64,000 bases of DNA from GCA-2686265 sp036010965 (GTDB lineage: Bacteria; Planctomycetota; UBA1135; GCA-002686595). The position numbers and the translations under genes were made by a program. The stretch covers positions 35,853 to 99,852 of the forward strand of contig DASCMO010000103.1 in the NCBI GenBank assembly GCA_036010965.1, in the 5' to 3' direction. A model generated the notes under the pieces. The model did no database searches. It was not told the DNA's origin and saw only the letters and a program-made list of their open reading frames with translations. Below are positions 36,974 to 46,155 of the stretch, piece after piece. The number at the start of each line of letters is the position of its first letter. Position 1 is the first letter of the stretch.

Positions 36974-37048
36974 GCGGGTGCCGCCCCAATCCTACGGGAA
37001 CCCATCGGAGGGCCGAACCGCGGAGGTTCTGATACCGTATCGCCCGTG

Positions 37049-40000
37049 ATGGTAGCGCCCCTCTCGGTCCCCAGCGGTGCTCGGAAACGACCCTCCCGAG
37101 CGGGTCTGTGGTGTGGTCTCACGCTGCTCGCGGCAGGGCTCGCAGCCGCCGGCGACAGCCCGCAGGAGGCCGTCGACTTCGCCCGCGAGGTGCGGCCGAT
37201 CCTGGCTCGCAACTGCTTCCCCTGCCACGGCCGGGACACGGAGCACCGCGAGGCGGACCTGCGCCTCGACCTGCGCGAGCACGCCATCGAAGACCTGGAC
37301 GGTTACAGCGCCATCGTCCCCGGCGACAGCGCCGACAGCGAAGTCTTCCTGCGCATCAGCGACGACACGGACCCCATGCCCCCGGAGGAGTCCGGCCGCA
37401 GCCTGACCACCGCGGAGATCGACGTCCTGCGGCGCTGGATCGACCAGGGGGCCGAGTACACGCCCCACTGGGCTTTTGCCGCCCCCGAGGAGCCGGCGAG
37501 ACCGTCGCTCGCGCGAGCGGGCTGGGCGCAGAGCCCCATCGACGAGTTCGTGCTGGCGCGCCTGGAGGCCGAGGGGCTCGAGCCCTCCCGCGAGGCGGAT
37601 CCCTTCACGCTGATCCGCCGCGTGTCCCTGGACCTCACGGGCCTGCCTCCGACTCCCGAGGAGGCCGCGGCCTTCGCTGCCGACCGACGAGAGGACGCCT
37701 ACGAGCGGCTGGTGGACCGGCTGCTGGAGAGCCCCGCCTACGGTGAGCGCTGGGCGCGGGTGTGGCTGGACCTGGCGCGTTACGCGGACTCCAAGGGGCA
37801 CGGCTCCGACCCCCTGCGCATCATCTGGCGCTACCGCGACTGGGTCATCGATGCGTTCAACCGGAACCTCCCCTACGACCGCTTCACGATCGAGCAGCTC
37901 GCGGGCGACCTGCTGCCCGACGCCACGGTGGAGCAGCGGCTGGCGACCGCTTTTCACCGCAACACCATGACCAACACGGAGGGCGGGACGGATGACGAGG
38001 AGTTCCGGGTGGCGGCCGTCAAGGACCGCGCGATCACCACCGCCCAGGCCTGGATGGGCCTGACCCTGGGCTGCGCCCAGTGCCATTCCCACAAGTTCGA
38101 CCCCCTCTCCCAGGAGGAGTTCTATCGCTTCTACGCATTCTTCAATCAGACCGAGGACGCAGACGCCCCTGATGACCGGCCCCTGCTCGCGACGCCCACC
38201 GCCGAGCAGGCCGCCGCACGGGAGGCGATCGCGTCGCGCGTCGCCGACCTGGAGGCGGAGCTCGCGGACCCACCCCATGATGCGAGCGCCGCCCGCGCCG
38301 CCTGGGAGGAGGAGCAGCGCCAGCGAGCCCGGCAGTGGGAGATCCTGCGACCCGAGACCATGACCTCGGAGGGCGGTGCGACCCTGACCCTCCAGGAGGA
38401 CGGCTCGGTCCTCGTGTCGGGGATCTCGCCGGCGGTGGACATCACCACCCTGACCGCACGGACGTCGCTCAAACGGGTCAGCGCCGTTCGGATCGAGGTC
38501 CTGACCGATCCCAGCCTGCCGCGGGGCGGACCCGGTCGATCGTTGAACAACGGCAACCTCGCTCTGAACCACCTCGTGCTCGAGGCTGCACCCTCGAAGG
38601 ACCAGGCCCCTCCGCCGGTGCGCGGTCGCTTCGTGCGCTTCAGCAACCCCGGCGCCGGGAAGATCCTGTCCCTGGCCGAGGTCCAGATCATCAGCAACGG
38701 CGAGAACGTTGCGCCGTCCGGCGCGGCCAGCCAGTCCAGCACCGCCTACGACGGTCCCGCCCGCCTCGCCATCGACGGCAACACCGATGGGCACTACTTT
38801 GAAGCCCACTCCGTGACCCACACCGCAACCGAGGCCGACCCGTGGTGGGAGGTGGACCTCGGCCGGACGCTGACCATCGACGGGCTGCACATCTGGAACC
38901 GGACCGACGGCTCCGGGGGCCGCCTGGCGGGCGTGACGGTCAGCGTGATGGACGAGGAGCGACGTGGCCGATGGTCCACGACGATCACCCGCGGCCCGAC
39001 CCCAGACCTGGAGATCGACCTGGTGCGCTTCGTCACCCAGGTGCCCCTCGCCGACGCCAGCGCGGACTTCAACCAGGACAAGTGGGGCGTCGAGCGCGCC
39101 ATCGACGCGGACCAGGGCGGCAACTCGGGCTGGGGCATCGCGCCGGCGCAGGGGGCCTCGCACGTCGCCGTGTTCGAGACCCCGGGCGGCGTCGTCGGGC
39201 CCGAGCTGACCTTCACCCTGCACCAGGAATACGGCGACCAGCACACCATCGGTCGCTTGCGGCTCTCCGTCACAGACCAGCCCGCGCCCGTGCGCGCACT
39301 GCCCGGTGCGGTCGAGGAGGCCCTGGCCACTCCGGCCGCCGAGCGTGGCACGGATCAGGACGCCGTCCTCGCGGATCACTACCAGACGGTCGACCCGGTG
39401 CTGGCGGAGGTCCGTGGGCGCCTCGACGCGGCGCGCGGAGAGCTGGACGCCGCGGCCGCCACGCGCACACCGGTGATGGTCGAACTCGGCCCCGATCGCC
39501 GGCGTGAGACGCACGTCATGGTCAAGGGCAACTTCCTGCAGAAAGGCCGGCAGGTACAGCCGGGGGTGCCGGCGGCCCTACACGACTGGCCGGAGGAAGC
39601 GCGGGACGATCGCCTCGGGCTGGCGCGCTGGCTGGTGGACGAGCGCAACCCCCTCACGGCGCGGGTAGCGGTAAACCGCTGGTGGTCCGCGCTCTTCGGC
39701 GTGGGGCTGGTAGAGACCGAGGAGAACTTCGGCACCCAGGGCGCGCTGCCCACGCACCCCGAGCTGCTCGACTGGCTTGCTCTCGCGTACATGGACTGCG
39801 GCTGGGACACCAAGGCGATCCTGAAGACCATCGTCACTTCCGCCACCTACCGCCAGTCTTCCGATATCGATGACACGCGCCTGCTCCGCGACCCCCGCAA
39901 CCGGCTCTTCTCCCGCGGGCCACGCTTCCGGCTCGAGGCCGAGACCGTACGGGACGTGGCCCTGGCAGCGAGCGGGCTCTTGAGCCGCAAGCTGCACGGA

Positions 40001-40549
40001 CCCTCGATCTACCCGCCCCAACCCGACGGGATGTGGCAGGCGGCCTTCAACGGCGAGCGCACGTGGAAGGAGAGCCGGGGGGAGGACCGCTATCGCCGGG
40101 GACTGTACGTCTTCCTGCGACGCACGACCCCCTACCCCTCCATGACGGTCTTCGACTCCCCCAGCCGCGAGGCCTGTACGCCGCGGCGCATCCGCACCAA
40201 CACGCCCCTCCAGGCCCTGGTGACCCTCAACGACCCTGTCTACGTCGAGGCCGCACAGGCCCTGGCGCGGCGCATGGTGGCAGAGGGCGGTGAGGAAGCC
40301 CGCATGCGCGTCGAGCGCGGCCTGTGGCTTTGCCTCACCCGCCCGCCCGACGCGCGGCGGGTCGCGGTGCTGGAGGCGCTCTACCAGAGCGAACTCGAGC
40401 ACTACCGCGCCAACGAGGAGGCCGCGTCAGCCATGGCCAGCGACCCCCTCGGCCCCCTGCCCGAGGGCGCCGTGGCGAGTGAGTACGCCGCCTGGACAGT
40501 GGTCGCGAACGTGATGCTGAACCAGGACGGAGTGCTGGTGAAGGAATGA
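37049..40549 (+). CDS. PSD1 cytochrome c / DUF1549 / DUF1553 protein with inserted discoidin domain
   Basis: 1166 residues from the ATG at 37049. After the signal peptide, planctomycete cytochrome C contains C56-F-P-C59-H60. DUF1549 (~165-370) holds a second CxxCH, C342-A-Q-C345-H346. A binding module then starts at LQEDGSVLVSGISP and is interrupted by an F5/8C discoidin domain (IDGNTDGHYFEAHSVT, WWEVDLGRTLTIDGLHIWNR) before resuming at ASADFNQDKWGVERAIDAD. DUF1553 fills the C-terminal third (ARWLVDERNPLTARVAVNRW). It overlaps the DUF1501 gene by 4 bases, the usual pairing. It is probably a periplasmic redox partner in polysaccharide use. Confidence 0.95.
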   Translation: MVAPLSVPSGARKRPSRAGLWCGLTLLAAGLAAAGDSPQEAVDFAREVRPILARNCFPCHGRDTEHREADLRLDLREHAIEDLDGYSAIVPGDSADSEVFLRISDDTDPMPPEESGRSLTTAEIDVLRRWIDQGAEYTPHWAFAAPEEPARPSLARAGWAQSPIDEFVLARLEAEGLEPSREADPFTLIRRVSLDLTGLPPTPEEAAAFAADRREDAYERLVDRLLESPAYGERWARVWLDLARYADSKGHGSDPLRIIWRYRDWVIDAFNRNLPYDRFTIEQLAGDLLPDATVEQRLATAFHRNTMTNTEGGTDDEEFRVAAVKDRAITTAQAWMGLTLGCAQCHSHKFDPLSQEEFYRFYAFFNQTEDADAPDDRPLLATPTAEQAAAREAIASRVADLEAELADPPHDASAARAAWEEEQRQRARQWEILRPETMTSEGGATLTLQEDGSVLVSGISPAVDITTLTARTSLKRVSAVRIEVLTDPSLPRGGPGRSLNNGNLALNHLVLEAAPSKDQAPPPVRGRFVRFSNPGAGKILSLAEVQIISNGENVAPSGAASQSSTAYDGPARLAIDGNTDGHYFEAHSVTHTATEADPWWEVDLGRTLTIDGLHIWNRTDGSGGRLAGVTVSVMDEERRGRWSTTITRGPTPDLEIDLVRFVTQVPLADASADFNQDKWGVERAIDADQGGNSGWGIAPAQGASHVAVFETPGGVVGPELTFTLHQEYGDQHTIGRLRLSVTDQPAPVRALPGAVEEALATPAAERGTDQDAVLADHYQTVDPVLAEVRGRLDAARGELDAAAATRTPVMVELGPDRRRETHVMVKGNFLQKGRQVQPGVPAALHDWPEEARDDRLGLARWLVDERNPLTARVAVNRWWSALFGVGLVETEENFGTQGALPTHPELLDWLALAYMDCGWDTKAILKTIVTSATYRQSSDIDDTRLLRDPRNRLFSRGPRFRLEAETVRDVALAASGLLSRKLHGPSIYPPQPDGMWQAAFNGERTWKESRGEDRYRRGLYVFLRRTTPYPSMTVFDSPSREACTPRRIRTNTPLQALVTLNDPVYVEAAQALARRMVAEGGEEARMRVERGLWLCLTRPPDARRVAVLEALYQSELEHYRANEEAASAMASDPLGPLPEGAVASEYAAWTVVANVMLNQDGVLVKE

Positions 40550-42003
40550 GCGCCCACCGAGAACTCCCCGAGGTCGAGGCGATCGCCACCACGCGGCGCC
40601 ATTTCCTGCACGACTGCGGCGTGGGGCTGGGGGCCATGGCGGCAGCGACGCTGCTCGGCGAGGACGGCCGAGCCGCTGCGTCGGACGGTCTGCTCGCTCA
40701 CCTCCCGAACCACCGGGCCCGGGCCAAACATGTCATCTACCTGCAGATGTCGGGCGCCCCTCCCCAGCACGACACATTCGATTACAAGCCGAAGCTAGCT
40801 GAGCTCCACGGCCAACTGTGCCCCAAGGAGTTCATCGAGGGCAAGCGCCTGGCCTTCATCAAGGGGCACCCGACCCTGCTCGGCTCCCAGCAGCGCTTCC
40901 AACGGGTGGGCCGGGCCGGTGTCCAGGTCAACGAGCTCATGCCCCACATGGCCTCGATCATCGACGAGATGACCATCGTCCGGTCGATGCACACGAGCGA
41001 GTTCAACCACGCGCCGGCGGACCTGTTCCTGTTCACCGGCTCACCCCAGGTGGGCGCGGCCTCCATGGGATCCTGGACGACCTACGGCCTGGGCTCCCCC
41101 AACCAGAACCTCCCTGGCTTCGTGGTGATGGTCTCCGGCGGCAGCGACCCGACGGGCGGCAAGAGCGCGTGGAGTTCGGGCTTCTTGCCCGCGGAACACC
41201 AGGGCGTCCGCCTGCGCGGCTCCGGCGACCCGGTCCTCTACGTCACCAACCCCCACGGCATGTCCCGCGAGGTGCGTCGCCGCAGTATGGACGCCCTGCG
41301 CCACCTGAACGAGATCGAGCACGAGGAATCGGGTGACCCCGAGACAAGCGCTCGGATCGAGCAGTACGAGCTCGCCTACCGCATGCAGTCCTCCGTCCCC
41401 GAGGTGATGGACATCCGCCGTGAGCCCACCGAGCTGATCGAGTCCTACGGCGCCAACCCCGACAAGGCCTCCTTCGCCAACAACTGTCTTCTGGCCCGGC
41501 GGCTGGTAGAGCGCGGCGTGCGCTTCGTGCAGCTCTTCGACTGGGGCTGGGACATGCACGGGACCGGCGCCGACAATGACCTCCTGACGGGTCTCCCGAA
41601 GAAGATCGGCGAGGTGGACCGTCCGGTGGCGGCCCTGGTCAAGGACCTCGCCCGTCGCGGCCTGCTCGACGAGACCCTCGTCATCTGGGGCGGCGAATTC
41701 GGCCGCACCCCCATGAACGAGAAGCGTAACGGCTCGACCTTCCTCGGCCGCGACCACCACCCCGACTGCTTCACGATCTGGCTGGCCGGCGCGGGCATCC
41801 ATCGCGGCCACGTCCACGGTTCCACCGACGAGCTGGGCTACACCGTCACCTCCGACCCTGTCGGGGTGCACGACCTGCAGGCCACCATCCTGCACCTGCT
41901 CGGACTCGACCCCCTCACCTTTCGCTACCCCTACCAGGGCCTCGGGCAGCGCCTGATCGGCCCCGCCGACAGCCCGCGGGTGGTGACGGAGCTCTTTTCC
42001 TAG
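40546..42003 (+). CDS. DUF1501 protein, Tat-exported
   Basis: 485 residues. The N-terminal twin-arginine signal is TTRRHFLHDCGVGLGAMAAA. DUF1501 is an alkaline-phosphatase-superfamily-like fold; visible segments are VIYLQMSGAPPQHDTFDYKP, FNHAPADLFLFTG, VIWGGEFGRTP and GRDHHPDCFTIWLAG. It is paired with PSD1 genes across planctomycetes, and biochemical activity is not established. It overlaps the PSD1 stop by 4 bases and precedes the Gfo/Idh gene by 58. Confidence 0.95.
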   Translation: MSAHRELPEVEAIATTRRHFLHDCGVGLGAMAAATLLGEDGRAAASDGLLAHLPNHRARAKHVIYLQMSGAPPQHDTFDYKPKLAELHGQLCPKEFIEGKRLAFIKGHPTLLGSQQRFQRVGRAGVQVNELMPHMASIIDEMTIVRSMHTSEFNHAPADLFLFTGSPQVGAASMGSWTTYGLGSPNQNLPGFVVMVSGGSDPTGGKSAWSSGFLPAEHQGVRLRGSGDPVLYVTNPHGMSREVRRRSMDALRHLNEIEHEESGDPETSARIEQYELAYRMQSSVPEVMDIRREPTELIESYGANPDKASFANNCLLARRLVERGVRFVQLFDWGWDMHGTGADNDLLTGLPKKIGEVDRPVAALVKDLARRGLLDETLVIWGGEFGRTPMNEKRNGSTFLGRDHHPDCFTIWLAGAGIHRGHVHGSTDELGYTVTSDPVGVHDLQATILHLLGLDPLTFRYPYQGLGQRLIGPADSPRVVTELFS

Positions 42004-42061
42004 ATCCCCGAGCATCGAATCTCCAGCGGGCGACCGCGCACCTGCGCTTCCGCCATCCCCC

Positions 42062-43354
42062 ATGCGACACCATCTCACCTCGACCCGCCGCCAGTTCCTC
42101 GCCGCCTCGGCGGCGGCTCCCGCCCTCTGGTCTGGTCCCTTCGGCAGCTGGCGCCAGAGCACGTCACCCAACGAGAAGATCGCCCTGGGCGTGATCGGCA
42201 TCGGAATTCGCGGCCGAAACCTGATGAACGGCGCCTTCCTGCGCCAGGACGGCTTCCGGGTTGTGGCGGTCTGCGACGTGGACACCTCGCGTCGCGAGGA
42301 CGGGAAGCGACGCGTGGACGAGCGCTACGGAAACAACGACTGCGCCGCCTACGGTACCCACCGCGCCCTGCTCGCCCACGACGGCCTCGACGCCGTCGTG
42401 ATCGCCACACCCGATCACTGGCACGCGAACCAGATCATCGACGCCGCCGTGGCGGGCATGGATATCTACTGCGAGAAGCCCATGACCTTGACGCTGCGCG
42501 AGGCCCAGGTCGCGGTGACAGCGGTTCGCAAACACGGACGCGTGTTCCAGACCGGTAGTCAACAGCGCACGGAGTTCGGCCGACGCTTCGTGGACGCCTG
42601 CGAGCACGTGCGCAACGGGCACATCGGCCGCGTGCTGACGGTCAACGTCGGCGTCGGGGACCCCGCGCGCCCTTGCGACCTCGCGGCCGAGGATTTGGAG
42701 TCGGGACTGGACTGGGACCGCTGGCAGGGCCCGGTCCCCGTGCGCGCCTACAACTCGGTGCTCAGCCCACGCGGCGTCCACGGGCACTATCCCCGGTGGC
42801 GTTCGTATCAGGAGTATGCGGGCGGCGGATTGTCCGACATGGGCGCACACCACTTCGACATCGGCCAATGGGGGCTCGGTCGCGACGGGTCGGGCCCGGT
42901 GCGGGTGGAGCCCCCCGCGGACCCCGACGCCCTGCGAGGCGCGGCTGTGGTGTACGCGGACGGCGCGCGGATGACCCACGGCGGCCCTAGCGGAACGACC
43001 TTCATCGGCGACGGCGGCCTGATCCACGTGGACCGCAACAGCCTCTCCAGCACCCCCGGGTCCATCCTTGAGCGCGAGTTCGCCGAGGATGACGAGCGCC
43101 TGCCCCGGCCCGCCAACCACGCGGCGGACTGGCTGGAGTGTATCCACTCCCGCGAGAGGCCCGTCTGCGACGTGGAGGTCGGGGCCAGCAGCGTGGCCGT
43201 CTGCCACCTGCTCAACCTGGCCTACCGCCACCGCGAGGCAGTCGACTGGGACCCGGCCCGCTGGTGCTTCGTCTCCGAGGACGGCGGCGAGTCCCCCGCG
43301 AACGCCTGGCTCGATTACGAACGCCGGCCGGAGTACGACCTGCCGAGCTTCTGA
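42062..43354 (+). CDS. Gfo/Idh/MocA family oxidoreductase, Tat-exported
   Basis: 430 residues. The twin-arginine signal STRRQFLAASAAAPALW is followed by a Rossmann domain (LGVIGIGIRGRNLM, VVAVCDVD, IATPDHWHANQIIDAA) and the family motif CEKPMTLTLREAQ, with K at the position of the catalytic lysine. The C-terminal sheet domain includes GGGLSDMGAHHFDIGQWGLG. A glucose-fructose-oxidoreductase-like, NAD(P)-containing periplasmic sugar oxidoreductase is inferred. Its place after PSD1/DUF1501 supports sugar catabolism. Confidence 0.94.
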   Translation: MRHHLTSTRRQFLAASAAAPALWSGPFGSWRQSTSPNEKIALGVIGIGIRGRNLMNGAFLRQDGFRVVAVCDVDTSRREDGKRRVDERYGNNDCAAYGTHRALLAHDGLDAVVIATPDHWHANQIIDAAVAGMDIYCEKPMTLTLREAQVAVTAVRKHGRVFQTGSQQRTEFGRRFVDACEHVRNGHIGRVLTVNVGVGDPARPCDLAAEDLESGLDWDRWQGPVPVRAYNSVLSPRGVHGHYPRWRSYQEYAGGGLSDMGAHHFDIGQWGLGRDGSGPVRVEPPADPDALRGAAVVYADGARMTHGGPSGTTFIGDGGLIHVDRNSLSSTPGSILEREFAEDDERLPRPANHAADWLECIHSRERPVCDVEVGASSVAVCHLLNLAYRHREAVDWDPARWCFVSEDGGESPANAWLDYERRPEYDLPSF

Positions 43355-43463
43355 CGAGCGCCTGCGAGCCGACAAGGCGGGTCAGCGCCGGATCCGCCCA
43401 GGCGTCAGACCGTTAGCAACTGAACGCTGATGCCAACAGCAGGAGCGCCGGCCGCAACACGGC

Positions 43464-44960
43464 TCAACGAAGCGGCTTGCCCGTCAGGTGCAAGCTGCGC
43501 TTAGGGATGGAGAAGATGAAGGCCGTGACAGCGCTCGCCGAGATCCTTGAGTCTGCTCCATAGCCCGCGTTGTCACGATTCGGTTGGTAGTAGAAGCTCC
43601 CATCCGTGCATTGAGAGAGCGTGAACCACCACTTGTTCGCGTCCATCAAGCTGCGGAAGCTTCCTGGAATCGTGTTCGCGGTGAGGGCGGCGTACCCCAT
43701 CCCCATGATCGGAGAGCCGTGCGTATCTGGAAAGCTCTCCGGATGAACCCCGATAATCTTCGCGTGTGACCTGGCGCGATCGAGGTAATTCCCGCCCTCA
43801 TAAGGGCTCAAGAAGTTCGCGATCCCAGCGGCGCCCGTTCGTCCCATGTCCGCCCAATCTCGATGCCCTGCGGGCTCATCTCCATACCAGACATAGCCGT
43901 TCTTCCCGGTCCCCCGCTCCACGAATGCGTAGGCGGCGTCGTGGAGCTCACGGTCAACCTCAATTCCGCAGCGGCTCATCATCGAGAGCGCGAGCGCTCC
44001 CTGTGCAGTCAACATGCAGATAGGACCGTATCCCTCAAAGCCAGGGTTGTGCCCCCAGCCGCCGTGCTGATCCATCGCATCCCCGGGCCAAGCGTCGGGG
44101 TGTGACTCCTTGACCTTCTCGTTCACCTGCGAGAGCTCTGTGTATTGGCTCGAACAGAGGAAGGTGTAGACCTCTTTGAGCTCCTCGAGCACCCAGCGCT
44201 CACCGGTCGCCAAGTAGTACTCGCTCATGACGATCGCGGCCGCCATGTAGCGCCAATTGATCAATCCAGACTCGTCCACCGCCTTCGTCGTGCGCGCGTG
44301 CATGCGCACATTCTTCTCTACGGCTCCCCTGTATTTGCGCTCACCGCTCGCGAGCAAGGCGAGCGGCGCGAAGGTGTTGTGCGGAACGCTCCCCCACGAG
44401 CCGTCTTCTCCTTGATGCTCGACCAGGTACTGATAGAGCTCATCCAGGACGCGCTCCGTCTTCTTACAGTCGGCGGGGAAATCATCCCCATAAGTCCCAT
44501 AGCGCCGACCGACGTTGAGCCCGACGGAGAGCTCCTCGCCCTCTCTCCGCAAGCTGAGCTTGAGCTTGCCCTTCCCTGCTTTGCCTTGGCTCTCTTCGAG
44601 CGCGATGGCGAACTCCGAGATCGGGCCCTCTGCTCCGAACTTCTCCATCCCATACCCGTTCTGGTGGTAGCCCTCAAAAGGCCGTCCAGCCGCGCCGAGA
44701 ATCTGATCGCCGACCTTCACCTTGCGGTCTGCAGGTGAGCCTTCGAAGACGTGCCTCACGAGGAGCTCATCAGGGGCGTCAGCAACGAGCTCGACTCGGA
44801 TCCCGGTGATCCCCAAGTTGTAGTACCAGCCATCGACCTCAGCGTCGGGGCCCCTCCTGGCGCGCTGTTTCCAAGGGTTGCCGTCCTTGTTGTAGTGCAC
44901 CTGCCCAGAGACCGTCGTCATCAAAAACAAGAGCGCCATCGGCGCAGAGAACACCTTCAT
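43464..44960 (-). CDS. DUF6288-like secreted protein: PDZ plus cyclase-fold domain
   Basis: 498 residues with a signal peptide (MALLFLMTTVSGQ). Residues ~45-150 resemble a PDZ domain (VRHVFEGSPADRKVKVGDQI). Residues ~170-490 are helical repeats of the squalene-cyclase type (HQGEDGSWGSVPHNTFAPLAL, SQCTDGSFYYQPNRDNAGYG, WADMGRTGAAGIANF). Composition is clearly lower in G+C than the neighbours (33 of 60 bases in 43561-43620), suggesting acquisition from another genome. The function is unknown. The gene is isolated and convergent with the Gfo/Idh gene. Confidence 0.85.
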   Translation of the reverse strand: MKVFSAPMALLFLMTTVSGQVHYNKDGNPWKQRARRGPDAEVDGWYYNLGITGIRVELVADAPDELLVRHVFEGSPADRKVKVGDQILGAAGRPFEGYHQNGYGMEKFGAEGPISEFAIALEESQGKAGKGKLKLSLRREGEELSVGLNVGRRYGTYGDDFPADCKKTERVLDELYQYLVEHQGEDGSWGSVPHNTFAPLALLASGERKYRGAVEKNVRMHARTTKAVDESGLINWRYMAAAIVMSEYYLATGERWVLEELKEVYTFLCSSQYTELSQVNEKVKESHPDAWPGDAMDQHGGWGHNPGFEGYGPICMLTAQGALALSMMSRCGIEVDRELHDAAYAFVERGTGKNGYVWYGDEPAGHRDWADMGRTGAAGIANFLSPYEGGNYLDRARSHAKIIGVHPESFPDTHGSPIMGMGYAALTANTIPGSFRSLMDANKWWFTLSQCTDGSFYYQPNRDNAGYGADSRISASAVTAFIFSIPKRSLHLTGKPLR

Positions 44961-45093
44961 AACAAAGAGCCTACTGAGTCCTTAGCGAGGCTGCGACGGT
45001 GCTCTTTGCGACCGCGCTGACTCCAACTCACGAGGCGCGAGTTCTTCACGCCGACTGATCCCTCCAAAGCACTCCAGCCCTGGACGGCCCTGA

Positions 45094-45207
45094 GTTTGGC
45101 GCGCGCGCTTCCCAGACTTCCACACAGGCGCTGACCTCCTCCTCTTTGAGCGCGGCTTTCACATCGCCTACATCGACACGGGCGGAATGCACGGCGGTCT
45201 CTCAGCG
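45094..45207 (+). pseudogene. Remnant of an exported alpha/beta-hydrolase gene
   Basis: The plus strand reads VWRARFPDFHTGADLLLFER followed directly by GFHIAYIDTGGMHGG. This matches my memory of the conserved N-terminal part of planctomycete/verrucomicrobial alpha/beta hydrolases (W-x-ARF, LL-x-RGFH-x-x-Y-x-D). The frame has a stop just before V (45091-45093). LQPW is readable a few bases upstream in another frame, as if a short insertion broke PW-VWRARF. Downstream it is cut off at the 3' end of the cyanophycinase gene. The GXSXGG nucleophile region is absent. The evidence is short, so confidence is moderate. Confidence 0.45.
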
Positions 45208-46023
45208 CTCCTCGGAGTCCTGCGGCCCAAGATCGAGTTCCATCCCCGCGCGCAGGATGTGCAAGGTCAGGCCGGTACCGGCAGCCGGACTCCCCGCGGC
45301 GCTGCGCGCCACCCGCGCCCGGCGCGCGTCGATCACCACCACTCCGCTCTCGCCGAGCACCTCGAGGCGTTCTCCGTGAACGACGACGGCCGTGGCCTCG
45401 TCCACGGCGACGCCCACCAGTCGCGGCGCGTCCAGCACGGCCGAGATCAGGCGGTTCAGGCGCCGGCGGCGGAGGGCGTGCTGATCGACGATGACCCCCG
45501 GCCACAAGGCCAGGCCGGCGAGAGTCTCGGTCGCCTCCGCCGTGATGCTCTCCAGGTCCGCTCGACCGGTGATCATGCGCTCGGAGAGCACCGCGGCCCC
45601 AGCGCTCGTCCCGGCCACGACGGCCCCCGCGGCGTGCCGAGCCCGGACGAGTTCGATCAAGTCGACCTCCGCGAGGGCGTCCAGGAGCCGCACCTGACTC
45701 CCCCCGGGCATCCAGATCAGGTCGGCCGCCGCGACACGCTCGCGGTCGGCAGCGGGGTCTGCCCCGTCGATCAAGGTCACCGCCCGCGCGCCGGCCGCGC
45801 GCCAGCGGGCGACGGATTCCGCGCCCGCGTCCTCGCGTGCGGAGGCCTGGGGCAACACGACGACCCGCGCCGCGACCCCGCCTGCAAGATCCAGTGTTCG
45901 CGAATACACCGCTTCGGGTATTCCACCGCCGCCGATCACTACCACCGCCCCCGGTGCCGGGCCGGTCGGTTGGGGCAACGCGGACAGGACCACGGCGCTG
46001 CAGATGAGCCATGCGTTCTTCAT
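45202..46023 (-). CDS. Cyanophycinase-like exported peptidase (S51 family)
   Basis: 273 residues with a signal-like N-terminus (AWLICSAVVLSALPQP). The S51 hallmarks are VVIGGGGIPEA, IWMPGGSQVRLLDAL, the nucleophile elbow GTSAGAAVLS with S140, and VDQHALRRRRLNRL. Family members cleave beta-Asp-Arg peptides or cyanophycin, or act as peptidase E-like dipeptidases. The exported form here would act on extracellular polymer or peptide. No cyanophycin synthetase is present in the window. The stop overlaps the hydrolase remnant. Confidence 0.88.
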   Translation of the reverse strand: MKNAWLICSAVVLSALPQPTGPAPGAVVVIGGGGIPEAVYSRTLDLAGGVAARVVVLPQASAREDAGAESVARWRAAGARAVTLIDGADPAADRERVAAADLIWMPGGSQVRLLDALAEVDLIELVRARHAAGAVVAGTSAGAAVLSERMITGRADLESITAEATETLAGLALWPGVIVDQHALRRRRLNRLISAVLDAPRLVGVAVDEATAVVVHGERLEVLGESGVVVIDARRARVARSAAGSPAAGTGLTLHILRAGMELDLGPQDSEER

Positions 46024-46155
46024 GATCGTGAGGCTACTCCAATCCCCACGCGATTCCGCATGGCGCCCTCACTCCACGCTGCACACACCGTCCACTGATA
46101 GGGCCTCCATCGCGCGCAGAGGGCAATCCTCCGGCGCCTGAAGCCCGCAGGCGGA

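Noticed and set aside
36992..39514. 840-codon minus-strand open frame
   Set aside because: Antisense to the PSD1 gene, which has CxxCH motifs and recognised domains.
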